Positions 44,701 to 54,276 of a stretch of 64,000 nt of DNA are shown piece after piece (position 1 is the stretch's first letter; every line of letters starts with the position of its first letter). The translations under genes and the position numbers were made by a program. Source of the DNA: Hyposmocoma kahamanoa (lineage: Eukaryota; Arthropoda; Insecta; Lepidoptera; Cosmopterigidae); NCBI RefSeq assembly GCF_003589595.1, contig NW_020653900.1:6719787-6783786 (forward strand), written 5' to 3'. Under the pieces are notes generated by a model that was given only the letters and a program-made list of their open reading frames with translations, ran no database searches and was not told where the DNA came from.

Positions 44701-47700
44701 TTTGCATTTTACGACTAAAAGTTGTGTTATATATGGAAGAACCCCCCAAAGACTTCCAGACCAGCCGCGTTATTATTATTGTTATTATTATTACGATTCT
44801 TAGCTTTTCATTGTTCACAATAACCACATGACAACACAGGGATGGTCTACGATTCGTGAAGTTTACGCGGCAGACGGGCCTCAGTTTTTTAAGCGATTCT
44901 AGAAAACCATGTTCTTAAACACAGTAAAAAACCACTAACCTTCATGGTAAGAAGACCGACACCACCGATGCCAGCGGCGCCCATCATCTTGGCCATCATT
45001 AGTCCTAGTAGAGCTAGACCACCAGCACCGCTGCCTTTGCCTCGTCCGGTTTCTGAAATCACGTTACAGTAAAATAAGTACGCATACAAACACTTAACAT
45101 ATTATAAAGCGAGTTAAACGATACTACGACATATACAACCAATACAGTAGCGGTAGTAACTTAATGTAATAACTCAAAGTTATGGTGTTATTAACAGTAA
45201 CTTTAGTAGAAAAAATTGAAGTAGGTTCGAATCCGGCCGGATCGAAGGAATTTTTTGTAAATGTTCCATCTTTGTATTAATAATTACAAACTAGTGGAGT
45301 CATTTCACAAAAAAGTAATTGAATATCATTGTGGTAAAACATTCTGACATTCAATAAAAAATAATTATAGTTAATAGCGACTCGTCTAGCTAGGGCTGGT
45401 AGCTGTAAAGATACCTAACTGGGTGACGAAATACTTTCATAGATTTCTCATAGATGGCGCTACGGCTAAAAAGTCGTTGAAAACCAAATACAAATACAAA
45501 GATCTGACAACAAGCACATGGAAGAATTCGTGAGGTCCGCTGGTTCGTTCCGTGACTTAGTTGGCATAGTGTCTAGCACGGTTTGCTAGGAGACGTCGGT
45601 TCGAATCCGGCCGGATCGAAGGAATTTTTCTAAGTGTTCGATATTTATTGTATAATTCTTTGTATTCATAATTTTAACAAACTAGTGGAGTAATTTCACA
45701 AAAAATAATGGAACATCATCGGTGAAACAATCTGGCATTCAATAAAAAATTACGTAATATTCTAATTTAAAGCTAATTCTAACTATCTGAATATCTGAAT
45801 AGAAGAGCGGTGTCTCCTAACACAGACGCTGTCAAGCTTAAACGGAAACATTAGCTTCTAAATTAAGATTATATGAAATTAATAAACAAAACATTTTTAG
45901 TAGCCTGATGCGGTAGGCAAGTAAAAACTATACTCTTGAAAGCATACTGCCAAACGTTCGACACGAACCTGTGGTTCATTTGTATAAATAAACTGCTTAG
46001 TGCCCTACGGGTCCAACACAATAATGGATTTAGGATTTTGATGGGGCTGCCTCGCTTTTGTAGTGTGTCTACCATGTTTACACAGGCGTGAGTTGATGGT
46101 TTCAATGCCATTATCAGCAAGAAAACACTCTTTACTCAGCACCAATAACATTTTCCAAGTTATACCTGATAGATGATGTCGTGCCTCGTTTTTACAACTT
46201 ACGCATTTGCATTTTTTATTTTTTTACGGGACGAACAAATTGTGCGCCTGGTTGTCCATAACAATTGTAGTGCCGCCCAGAACGTTGAATCGCAAAGATC
46301 TCAGGGGCACTGCCACTGCGCCTGTGACTCTGACACATAAGTTGACAAGTCTCATGTGCTTGTAATTTCACCAGCACCTTTACCCTTCAAAATCGGAACG
46401 CAGTAACGCTCACATTACTGCTTGGTGGTAGAAATGAATAAGGTCGCAGTGCTTTCTGAACGAACTTGCACAAGGAGCTCTACTGCTACTAAATACTCGA
46501 GCAATCAGCAACACCTGAGGATGCCTCGTGGAGAGGCAAAACACGCGTCGGGTATATTTTGGTGGTGGTTTGTGACTTTAGTTGCGCTTGTGTTAGTTAT
46601 TTACACAAGTTCAGTTATTTTGCACGACTTAACCCTTACAAGGTTCGCGGAGTAGCAAATACATTTACTTCCATTTTAACGCCTGAATCTATTAATTACT
46701 GAAAAATATCAATTAAGCTGATTTACTTAACAATAAAACTGAAACTAAGTAAGATATGAAATAACCGCTTATATTCCAGATATGTTATTATAAGTTGAAG
46801 AAATATTATTAGGACAAATGAATGTTATCTCTTGGGACGGCTTATCCTTTCTATTACAATAGGGTAATAAAACCATTAACTTTCGTATAACCCATATCCA
46901 TCCTGCACCTTAGCATTGCTCTTTACCAACTGAGCTACAGGTCCCGTTAACCAAAACAAAACTAGTGGATTTATTTCACAAAAAAATCTCAATAAAGTAT
47001 TTAAGCTAGTTGTTTGCACTATACAGATGACACGTGCGTTACCGAGACGGTTCACTCTTTTGTCCTATTGTACTCTAAGATGAAGCGATGAGACGAATCA
47101 ATGCAAATAATATTTCGCCAAGTATAACACAATATCGTTAAAAATATAGATTACTTAGTTATGATGAGTAAGGCAGATGTCCTGCCCATTATGAAGCCCG
47201 AGTATAATAATGTACGGGTCCTGAACGAATAGTCTCATGAGGGTCTATTGAGTTGGGACGCGAGTGAGAGATTGCAATTTTGTATTGCTTTTTGTACTTA
47301 TTATTATTGTCATTAGCCATTAAGTTGTTTTTGTAAACCACCATTGGGATGAAAAAAAAGTATATATTGTTTGAACAAATAATTATATTATTATTACCTA
47401 TTAAACTCGATATTTTATTTATTTTTCCGAAATTATGCACAGAACTGCACATTCAGCTTTAAACTTTTTACTTAAATTCTAAACCAAAATATCATTTGTT
47501 CCATAGGTCAAATAAATTTACACTTGAAAACGTCATTTTTTTATGCTCTGTGCTGACATCCCAGAGAAGAACGAGCAAGAAACTGCTATGAACTTTGGAT
47601 GAAATTATGTTAATAATAATAATTTTATTAATAAATATTATGAAGCAGTTTTTATCCATAGGGCACTGAGTTATATTTAAAGCTGATCATGCAGGCTTGT

Positions 47701-50700
47701 ACATTGAAAAATCCTAATTCAATGCCAGGTGTTCCCTGAAACTCCTTCACTTATAATGATTGAGATAAATAAACGTCGTACAGGGTGTTAATTTAAACGT
47801 CTATTCCATTGACTGAAAACCGGAAACGTTTAGTAAATCGCTAAAAATATATTATCAGACTACTCTCTAATCGAAGTCAAATTATAACAAACATCTCGAG
47901 TATAACGTAATTAAGTTTACACCTGCATAAAAAGCATTAAAATGTAAAGGTCACCTAATATTTGCATACATTCATTAAAAAGAGCAAAGCAATATAAACT
48001 TTAACTTCTACAAGATATGGTTACGGAAGAAAACGAAAACGAATCACTGCAGTTTAGAGTTTACTTTCTACTAAATATGATACAAATTTCTCTAAATGCA
48101 GGAAAACAAAGCACAGCTCGTATAGCACTTCGAGACCGTACGCGGTGTAAAGGCGCTTTTTCACCGGCGCGGCGGCGGCGAGGTGAGGCGAGGATTGAAA
48201 TTAATAAAGCAAATTTTCAATTTTCTCCTAAAATATTTTTGGTACGTCTTCGCATCGCATCTTCGAATTGCTGCGTGTATACTGTTTTATTAACTTTACA
48301 ACTGAAACACGATTCACGCGATACCTCGCGATGGCTATTAATATCAATCGCGAGATTGTGGGATACGTACGATTTAGAATTAAAAAAAAGATGGCTTCAT
48401 CTGATTCCTCTTCCGTTAATAATAAATAATTTACGGGATATGTTGCTTCAGCCGCATGTTTATCGCTAGACGTACTGAATAGCACAGTATCTTCATTATC
48501 TATAAACTCAACACAAGCACGTGATGGCCATGAATATCAATCGTGAGCACGCGACATCTATTGATGGCTGCTTTTTGGTGGAAACAGATCGGCGAGATTT
48601 CAATTCTTGTCTCACCTCGATGGTGGAAAAGCACCTTTATCCTGACACAATTACGGTACAGACGTCAATCGTAACATCTCGGAATGTCAAAATAAATGTC
48701 AACGTTGTAGACATGTCGAAGATGTGGCATTTATTACATGCTAGAACTGCCACGAGAACGACGTACAAGGCGACAAAGTGGTTGACAAGATCAAATTGGA
48801 TTTCGGGTTACGTTCACAGAAAATCATAATATTGAGCCTTCTGTGGGAAAATATTAGGTCTATTTTATATATTTAGTTATTTTTAATTAAATTTTGCGTT
48901 AAACATGAAACCTTAGTGAAATGGTATCAATTTGTGTTCGTGGTATTATAATAAAATATTTGAAATTTGATTAAATTTTCAGAGATTAAATGTTATTTTT
49001 TGAAACGCTAAGCTAATGATGGAAATCGCTATTTAAAAAAAAAATTACTCATTGTACATGTATTCTTATTTGTCGTTTTTAATATAGATGTAAATCGAGG
49101 TCGGGCAGAACTGGGAGAACCGGGCTTGCACCTCGGAGTTTTCCGGAATTTATGTGCGAAATTTACCTTTATTTGAAATTTACTATGAGCTTTTCAGAGA
49201 AGAAAAACATCGTGATGAAACCTATACGTTGAAGAAGTTGCATAACCCTCGGAAAACGTGTGAAGGCCTCAACCCGTATTAGGCCAGAGTGGCGGACTAT
49301 GGCCTACGCACTCGCCTGCGAGGACGCCCTTGACCAGCATTAGGATGTATATATGGGTTGATCATAATGATGGAAGCTTTGCGAACTGTCATCTTGTTAA
49401 ACAGCAAATTTCGACGCCAAGTAAATAAATTAATAAAGAATTTTCACTCATTGTATGTTCTGAATTCAGCTGTGTATATTTTGAATTGTGTTTTCTTATT
49501 GTCTTTTTTATTAGTTTGTATATGAAAAACAAAAACATTTAAGAAATGCTTCGAGAGTGGTGAAAATGGCGTTGCAGGCGTAAGTAAATATATTCCATAG
49601 ATATATGCAAGAAATAACACGCTACGGCATACGCGAATCGGATATCTAACATAATAAATTCCATGAAGTTGTCTCGTTCAATGTCAGGCGAAATCTTATC
49701 AATTTATAAGATTTCGCCTGACATTCAAAATTTGCCATTTACGAGGTTTAAAATTATAGTGAAACGAAACATTTATGCTAAATGTTATTTGTATAGCTTC
49801 TGCGTGCTTGGATGACAAAAATTCGTAGCAGTCCCCTGTTTAGCTCTTGCAGGTATTCTAGATCTAAGATGTTTGAAATAATTATTGTAAATTATCAATA
49901 TATCTAAATTCCACAACATCTTTAGGGTTCTATAGAGGTTTTCTCACCTTTGTTTATGTTTAGTTTGAGGATGCCTGTGTTATGCAATTATACACAAAAA
50001 AAGTGCGTCGCAGACGTCGTGACTACATAGGAGCACCAAAGTTACCTAGGATGAAAGCATGACGAATGGACTCGGCTATCTTCAGTAGTTTTACCGTATT
50101 CGTTACACGTGGACATTATGATAATGTAATTTAATTTAAATAAATAAATTAACAATTTATTTAATTTTTATTTTTAATTTTGGGAATGTTCTTCTTGTTT
50201 CGACTTGAAGTAGAGCTCCTTGTGAAAGAGTTCTTTCAGGGTAGTACTGCCAACTTATCTATTTTTGTCGCCAAGCAGTAACGTCAGCATTACTATGTTC
50301 CGGTTTTGACGTGTGCTGGTGAAATTACAGGCACATGTGACGTATCAACTTATATCTCAGGGTGACGGACGTAGTGGCAGTGCCCCTCAGATCTTTGCGA
50401 CTTAAAGCTTTGAGCGGCACTGCAACTGTTATGGACAGGCGTGTAGCTTACCATCAGGCGCATGACATTATTCGTCCCGTCACTTAATATTATAAAAAAA
50501 AAAAACTAACAAATATGTCTAATAAAAATGTATATTTACAAAGAACAACCCTAGAATTTCTTGCTCATTCTTTTCAGGGTAATCTGCTATACGAATTAGT
50601 AGTAGAGTTGAATCAACATGACGGTTCCAAGTGTAATTTGCTTACCTATGAAATAAAGATGATTTTAGTTCAAGTTTGAGTTTGAATTGCCAGTAGGACA

Positions 50701-53700
50701 AATTTACGAGACGAAATTTTCTTAATTGGTTCCAGTTTGCGTGTTGTAGGTAGTGCCCCGAATCAATTCTCTGTTACTCATAATACAGGTTGTTCCCTAG
50801 TTTGTGACAAGATAATTTGTGTGGTTTTCTGGTACACTCTTATTATATTACAGCAACAATTGTAATTAACTAAAACAAAGCTTTTGAAGAGAAACATAAT
50901 TTAAAAGTTCATCCGTGCGCGACTCCACGACAACGTTTGCCACGCGTCACGATCGCATTAAAATCGCTTCAGTGGAACGCACTTTCCGTTCAACAAGGAA
51001 TACACGTTCAGGAAATGACAAAAATTCAATACAGGTCTATACAGTCAGGTGCAAAAGTAAATTTGGAATTTACTTATAATATAATTTACTACCAATAGTA
51101 TTCATATCATATTTTTTGTGAAAATACTCCACTAGTTTTTTATACTATTCGAATATCGAACAACACAAGCGAGCTACGGACCATAGTATTCGTTTTAGTA
51201 GAGCTCTTTGTGGAAGACTTCGTCCTGGGAGAGAAGCTCTGCCATTACTGTGTTCCGATTTTGAAGGATAAGGGAGGATATTACAGGCACACTGAACTTG
51301 TCAACTTATGTTTCATGGTGCACGGGCGCAGTGACAGTGCCCCTCAGTTCTTTGCGATTTAAAGCTCTTAGGGGCACTGCAAATGTTATGGCAGGCATAT
51401 CGCTTACCAACTTCTTCGTCTATCGGAGTTCTTGTCCGTCCTGTCACTTGGGAAAACAAATACCGAGTCAGAGAAAGTTGCTAAGATCGATGACTCAGGC
51501 ATGGCGACAAGTTCTGGTTTGAGTTTCTGGTTTTTATCAATAGTAATTATGAAACATATTTAAATGTTACTTTTATATTTGTGTCCTAGTAATAAGGTTT
51601 TTTTTTATTTGCCACGTTTCTGTATTCTTATTTCACTTTATTACACGTGGATAAAATTAAGTATTTTAAGTACAGTACATGATAATCTTAGTACAGATTA
51701 CTAAAAAAACCGATCTCAAAAGTTTGTGGAATTACATCTATTTGCCAAGTTTTATTGAAATCGGTTATCGGAAATTGCATAAAACCGGATTCGTCTCCTG
51801 TTTTGCCACCCTTAGAGGTGGAATACTTGTTCAAATTTAAAATTGACCACTACTGAGGTACCCTCTTTACAACAAAACTATAATCATCAAAATCGGTTCA
51901 CAAATGGAGTTATCGCGTAACATACATACAAAAAAGACATACAGTCGAATTGAAAACCTTCTGTTTTTTTGAAGTCGGTTAAAAATGGCAACTACCTACA
52001 CGCTAATAAGACATAGGTGAAGACATTATTTATATGTAATATATGTGAAACAAGAAGTAGATATTTTGTAGGCCGGGGTCTCCTTTACGTAATGTAAGAT
52101 TATCTTGTATCCACAATCACACTTGATGGTAAATAAAGACGTGGACAAAGCTGCTAAACGCTTGCCTAGAAAATGCCTGCTCACTCCGATATCATGTTCG
52201 AAATTCAGGACATAATTATTATAAAATTTCATTAATTAGCTATTCGCATAATTAACGTGGAACCAAAGCAGAGTTTTGTATTAATAGAACGTGTACACAC
52301 TTATTTATCCAAACCGATAATTATATAGATAATTGTTTCTAAAATTAGCAACCATTAATTTCTCACCATCATGTGTTCATAAGTTTTGAGACGAATATCT
52401 TAATATTCTACACACAATTTAAAAATAAGTAAAACTGGCAGATTTCTATTAACTTTTTAAATTTTAAATTTCGAATGTTACGAATCATGAAAATACAATT
52501 CTCGAATTATTTTTTATTATATATTGTATTGAAAATGGCGCCATGTAAAATTTGCGTGCGACCGTAATCTTGATATTTGAAGCTGGGAAAAAGCATATGA
52601 AGTTATTTCATGAAATCCAAAGTTTATGGATGTAGCCAGAAATTTGTTTATTACAGTATAAAGAGGTATAAGGAGACCAGCTCTTTAGAAGATCGTACAA
52701 GGTGTGGCCGACCGCGGTTCATAATGACTTCCGCCAATATTAAAATGATTAGAGAGTGTCGTTCGAAACCCTTGTCGCACTAAAAAGAATTGGCTCTTCA
52801 AACACATATCGCGAATATCGGTTAACAGCATACTTAAATATGATCTTAAACTAAAGGCCTTTAAGAAAAAGTAGAAGAAAGGTGCACTATTTAAACGAGC
52901 ATCTTCGTAAATTGCTACTGGGAATATGTCGAAAACTCTTAAAGACACATGATCCAAAAAATACACTGTTCACCGATGGGAAGGTCTTCATGGTGGAAAA
53001 CAAATATAACAAAAAAGTTTAACCGGCAAAACAATACAGTTTATGCCATAAGTTCGAAGAACGAATGTTCAGCGCACTCTATATCCGGCAATTGTGATGG
53101 CAAGGTGGGGTGTTTCCACTAATTTTCATTTTTGCCAGCAAGACGTCAAACTCAAGGCACAAAACTACCAGAACGACATTTTGGAAGCTATGGATAAATG
53201 GTTAAGTGATATACTATTGCTGATAAATACTGGACTTTTCAACAGGATTCTGCACCATCCCACAAAGCAATGTCTACCCAACACTGGCTGGAGACTAATT
53301 AACCACGCTTCAAGATTGGCCGTCGACGATTCGATAATCCTTTTGATTATTAGACTGAATTCGGCATGCAGAGAGTCTCACCCAATTCTGGATACCCTCA
53401 AGTGAGCCCTTGTCAAGGATTTGAAACGAATTCCTATTGAAAAGTTGCTTACCCCTATAGACGAATGGCCCGCACGTTTCTTTAAACGTACGGGCCATTC
53501 GTCTATAGCGTTCAAAATGACCTCCCTTGTTTTCAATTCAGGCAAAGGCCTGAATTGAAAATAAGAGAGGTCTTTTTGAATAAGCTATATTTATTTTTAT
53601 TGCAGAGTATCATTACTTTTAATTTTCCGAAAAATAAAAATATTTCAGTTTTATTTTGTCTCCAAACTTATGAACATACAAGATACATAACAAGGTTTAG

Positions 53701-54219
53701 TAATCACAATTTCAGGTCTATTTTTATTATAACACTACTCGAGAAAGTTGAACGTAACTGTACCTATCGCACAATAAAAAATTGCACGCAACCACGCATA
53801 TTAATTTTTCACATTCAAACACGAAATCACTTGTTACAAAAGAAATAAAACAAACACTCACTTTTTTAATTTTTCACTAAAGAAAACACGATCGTAAATT
53901 TTTTTTACAATTTTTTTTACTCACCAACATTTTCCTTGTACGTTTCGTCAAGAGTCTTCAAGGATTGGGAGAATACTTGAGTTAGTTTCTCCTTTTCAAT
54001 TAAATTGGGCAGTTTCACGTGAAGCTCGTGTCCTTGCAGAAATTTCGCCATCCGATATAAAGGAGAATTCTCTCCCAAAGATCTTCCTTCATCTTCCAAA
54101 CTGTTTGACACTGGTATACTAACTAATTTCACACCGTCAGCTATATCTAAATCACCGTCTAATAAGGACCCTAATATAGGGGTGGTAATGGCGAAAACAA
54201 CGAGCAATTTTCGATACAT
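38560..54219 (-). CDS. Osiris-family (DUF1676) membrane/secretory protein, three exons
   Basis: Reconstructed by joining 54219-53925, 45052-44940 and 38745-38560 on the minus strand; the product is 197 residues plus stop. Junctions are GTG/GTGAGT at the exon 1 donor, TTTCAG/AA at the exon 2 acceptor, AAG/GTTAGT at the exon 2 donor and TTTCAG/GCC at the exon 3 acceptor, with phases 1 and 0. Residues 1-17 form a hydrophobic signal peptide. Residues about 27-99 are a soluble part (ADGVKLVSIP start). GRGKGSG at 101-107 leads into two Gly/Ala/Met-rich hydrophobic stretches (about 109-135 and 137-153). The tail has a DHHDDH cluster, HGHHRRRRD and a final LPYKGW. This order (signal, DUF1676 region, hydrophobic block, short conserved tyrosine motif) is that of Osiris proteins, insect proteins of endosomal/secretory membranes linked to cuticle formation. 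It has no cysteine, so the N-terminal two-Cys region usual in the family is absent. The start was chosen at the CCAACCAAAATG context; an upstream in-frame TTG is not needed. Confidence 0.85.
40025..40464 (+). repeat. Family C element, long form
   Basis: AACCGACTTAAAAAAGGAGG to GACGTCGGTTTTTTAGTACT. It includes the extra internal block 40205-40380 (TTCACGCATGAAGATTTG, CTCTTAATATACTTTGAGTA) shared only with 29248-29692. Confidence 0.8.
40500..40665 (+). repeat. tRNA-headed SINE, separate family
   Basis: CCCTGCATGGCACAGTCGGT head, CTGGTTCAAAAACCGG B-box-like, CTAAATCCAACTGCCTCGAG and a tail of (ATT)n at about 40660. Confidence 0.5.
41153..41365 (+). repeat. Family C element, internally deleted
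   Basis: TTTTAACCGACTTCAAAAAA start, GGGGATGAATGACTTTTGAG then GTCGGTTTTTT: the element jumps straight from mid-sequence to its right end. Confidence 0.75.
42077..42445 (+). repeat. SINE F interrupted by a LINE N1 tail
   Basis: Head at 42077-42150 (GATGACCTCAGTAGCACAGG, GATTCGATTTCTGATAGG). Tail resumes near 42340 (AAATTCCTTAGTTTGTGACC). Between them 42153-42310 is an N1 3' end (TTGGATGACCAAAAACC; TTCTTCTCAGGGGAATTTGC). Confidence 0.6.
42912..43060 (+). repeat. SINE G tail
   Basis: TGAAATTTACTATGAGCTTT, CGTGAGGAAACCTGCGCACA and GCCATTTAACCATGTGTGTG. Confidence 0.6.
43314..43569 (+). repeat. Family A repeat
   Basis: GCACTAGAGCTCCTTGTGAA to TTGGTATTATAAAAATAAAA; the central hairpin is destroyed by a deletion. 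Confidence 0.75.
43820..43990 (+). repeat. SINE D
   Basis: TCGTTTCGTAGCTCATTTGG, GGTTCAAATCCGGCCGG (B box), ATCGAAGGAATTTTTTC and AACTAGCGAAGTAATTTCAC. Confidence 0.7.
44310..44402. repeat. ATATAAA-rich low-complexity tract
   Basis: Repeated AAAATATATAA units. Open frames through it are artefacts. Confidence 0.8.
44940..45052 (-). CDS. Exon 2 of the Osiris-type gene
   Basis: 113 nt encoding the rest of codon 99 through Lys136. It begins TGRGKGSG and continues with a Gly/Ala/Leu/Met-rich hydrophobic stretch containing two MM pairs. A pyrimidine-containing acceptor ending GATTTCAG precedes it and GTTAGT follows. It ends in phase 0. The composition (GC-richer, repeat-free) contrasts sharply with the surrounding intron sequence. 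Confidence 0.85.
45224..45750 (+). repeat. SINE D, two copies head to tail, the second full length
   Basis: First unit 45224-45350 starts at the B box (GGTTCGAATCCGGCCGG). The second, about 45380-45750, includes ATAGATGGCGCTACGG, CGTTCCGTGACTTAGTTGGC, another B box, and the CTAGTGGAGTAATTTCAC tail. The arrangement mirrors the pair at 23420-23905. Confidence 0.75.
46218..46490 (-). repeat. Family A repeat, near full length
   Basis: Complement orientation: ACGGGACGAACAAATTGTGC, ATCTCAGGGGCACTGCCACT, CATGTGCTTGTAATTTCACC and AGGAGCTCTACTGCTACT. Confidence 0.8.
46515..46550 (+). ncRNA. Hammerhead-like core motif
   Basis: CTGAGGA (fits the CUGANGA consensus) is followed by a 6-bp stem TGCCTC/GAGGCA with loop GTGGA, then AAAC and ACGCGTCG. 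The canonical GAAA is one base off, and stems I and III are not obvious by eye. Penelope-like elements are known to carry hammerhead motifs. Activity is doubtful. Confidence 0.3.
46890..46990 (-). repeat. tRNA-like SINE remnant
   Basis: The minus strand reads GGGACCTGTAGCTCAGTTGG then TAAAGAGCAATGC. It is A-box-like but lacks a recognisable B box, and is followed by SINE D tail sequence (AACTAGTGGATTTATTTC). Confidence 0.4.
47500..47600 (-). pseudogene. LINE N1 3' end fragment
   Basis: TCAAATAAATTTACACTTGA, CAGAGAAGAACGAGCAAGAA; matches 7905-8010. Confidence 0.5.
48000..48840. other. Unresolved GC-richer block with two unrecognised frames
   Basis: Plus-strand frames 48017-48469 (150 codons) and 48521-48829 (102 codons) have no recognisable domain. 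A CGGCGGCGG-type patch lies at about 48166-48182. AATATCAATCG plus GAG recurs at 48338 and 48533 in a near-repeat context. Treated as non-genic. Confidence 0.3.
49098..49385 (+). repeat. SINE G, longest copy
   Basis: GGGCTTGCACCTCGGAGTTT, GAATTTATGTGCGAAATTTA, CGTGATGAAACCTATACGTT, CAACCCGTATTAGGCCAGAG and GGCGGACTATGGCCTACGCA. It ends near GATCATAATGATGG. Confidence 0.7.
49684..49730. repeat. 20-bp perfect palindrome at the 5' edge of a LINE N1 fragment
   Basis: AATGTCAGGCGAAATCTTAT and its exact complement ATAAGATTTCGCCTGACATT around CAATTT. The right arm is the beginning of the N1 coding remnant. Confidence 0.85.
49706..49900 (+). pseudogene. LINE N1 C-terminal fragment
   Basis: Frame KISPDIQNLPFTRFKIIVKR then NIYAKCYLYS corresponds to the N1 end (VDIQNLPFTRFKTI). 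The 3' UTR starts CTTGGATGACAAAAATTCGT. Confidence 0.65.
50209..50506 (+). repeat. Family A repeat, reference full-length copy
   Basis: GTAGAGCTCCTTGTGAAAGA to TAATATTATAAAAAAAAAAA. The hairpin arms are 50377-50396 and 50404-50423. A second small hairpin, CAGTAA..GCATTACT, lies upstream. Confidence 0.8.
50530..50680 (+). pseudogene. LINE N1 3' UTR
   Basis: AAAGAACAACCCTAGAATTT, GCTCATTCTTTTCAGGGTAA, GTAATTTGCTTACCTATGAA and ATAAAGATGA: a well-preserved 3' terminus. Confidence 0.7.
50688..50850 (+). repeat. SINE F tail
   Basis: TTAATTGGTTCCAGTTTGCG, GTAGTGCCCCGAATCAATTC and TTCCCTAGTTTGTGACAAGA, without the tRNA-like head. Confidence 0.6.
51197..51451 (+). repeat. Family A repeat
   Basis: GTAGAGCTCTTTGTGGAAGA to CTGTCACTTGGGAAAAC. 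The usual A-rich end is replaced. Confidence 0.75.
51684..51985 (-). repeat. Family C element, short form
   Basis: AGTACAGATTACTAAAAAAACCG to TTTTTTTGAAGTCGGTTAAA, with TATCGCGTAACATACATACA in complement. Confidence 0.75.
53455..53508. repeat. Palindrome 1 in the mariner end
   Basis: 25-bp arms 53455-53479 and 53484-53508, 24 of 25 matching, spacer CTTT. The arm contains the DEWPAR coding sequence. Confidence 0.9.
53511..53580. repeat. Palindrome 2 next to palindrome 1
   Basis: 33-bp arms 53511-53543 and 53548-53580, 30 of 33 matching, spacer AAAG. The arm ending CAATTCAGGC looks like a transposon terminal repeat present twice in opposite directions. Confidence 0.9.
53925..54219 (-). CDS. 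Exon 1 of the Osiris-type gene
   Basis: 295 nt encoding residues 1-98 plus the first base of codon 99. It carries the signal peptide (MYRKLLVVFAITTPILG) and the whole soluble segment, ending at TYKENV. The donor GTGAGT is consensus. Reading through the donor meets a stop within two codons, which supports a splice here. The next exon supplies the two bases that complete the interrupted Glu codon. Confidence 0.85.
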
Positions 54220-54268
54220 TTTGGTTGGAAATCGGTCGAGCAATAAATAAGAAAGGGAGGTATGAACG

Positions 54269-54276
54269 CTTATATA
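54269..54276 (-). promoter_or_regulatory. TATA box of the Osiris-type gene
   Basis: TATATAAG on the minus strand, 50 bp upstream of the chosen ATG. Standard spacing puts the transcription start near 54246 and gives a 5' UTR of roughly 25-30 nt. The close fit of TATA box, short leader and CCAACCAAAATG start context supports the gene being complete at its 5' end. Confidence 0.55.

Larger units (their letters stand above)
38746..44939 (-). other. Intron 2 of the Osiris-type gene (6,194 bp), repeat-filled
   Basis: A GT/AG intron in phase 0. It contains two C elements, a tRNA-headed SINE interrupted by a LINE tail, SINE G, a family A copy, SINE D and a low-complexity ATATAAA tract. The stretch 38800-40020 shows nothing recognisable. 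Confidence 0.75.
52540..53580 (+). pseudogene. Decayed Tc1/mariner transposase
   Basis: The N-terminal helix-turn-helix reads KFVYYSIKRYKETSSLEDRT then RCGRPRF. The next block is MTSANIKMIREC...TKKELALQTHISR. A middle block (about 53093) reads VMARWGVSTNFHFCQQDVKL and KAQNYQNDILEAM. The catalytic region reads WTFQQDSAPSHKA in a shifted frame (about 53233), and the end reads ALVKDLKRIPIEKLL then DEWPAR (about 53400-53470). Many stops and frameshifts make it dead. The last about 130 bp are replaced by two stacked palindromes. It lies in intron 1, opposite in strand to the host gene. Confidence 0.75.
45053..53924 (-). other. Intron 1 of the Osiris-type gene (8,872 bp), repeat-filled
   Basis: A GT/AG intron holding at least three family A copies, a two-unit array of SINE D, SINE G, tails of LINE N1, a C element and a decayed mariner transposase on the opposite strand. 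No further in-phase exon is needed, because exons 1 and 2 join exactly. Confidence 0.75.

Noticed and set aside
48017..48469. 150-codon plus-strand frame
   Set aside because: No recognisable domain or splice context; lies in intron 1 of the gene on the other strand. Could be tested with RNA-seq.
48521..48829. 102-codon plus-strand frame
   Set aside because: Unrecognised and adjacent to partly repeated sequence; no support for expression.
52685..52966. 93-codon minus-strand frame
   Set aside because: Antisense shadow of the mariner transposase remnant.
53917..54243. Longer version of exon 1 starting at a TTG and reading through the donor
   Set aside because: An ATG in good context lies at 54219, and the GTGAGT donor at 53924 joins in phase with exon 2.
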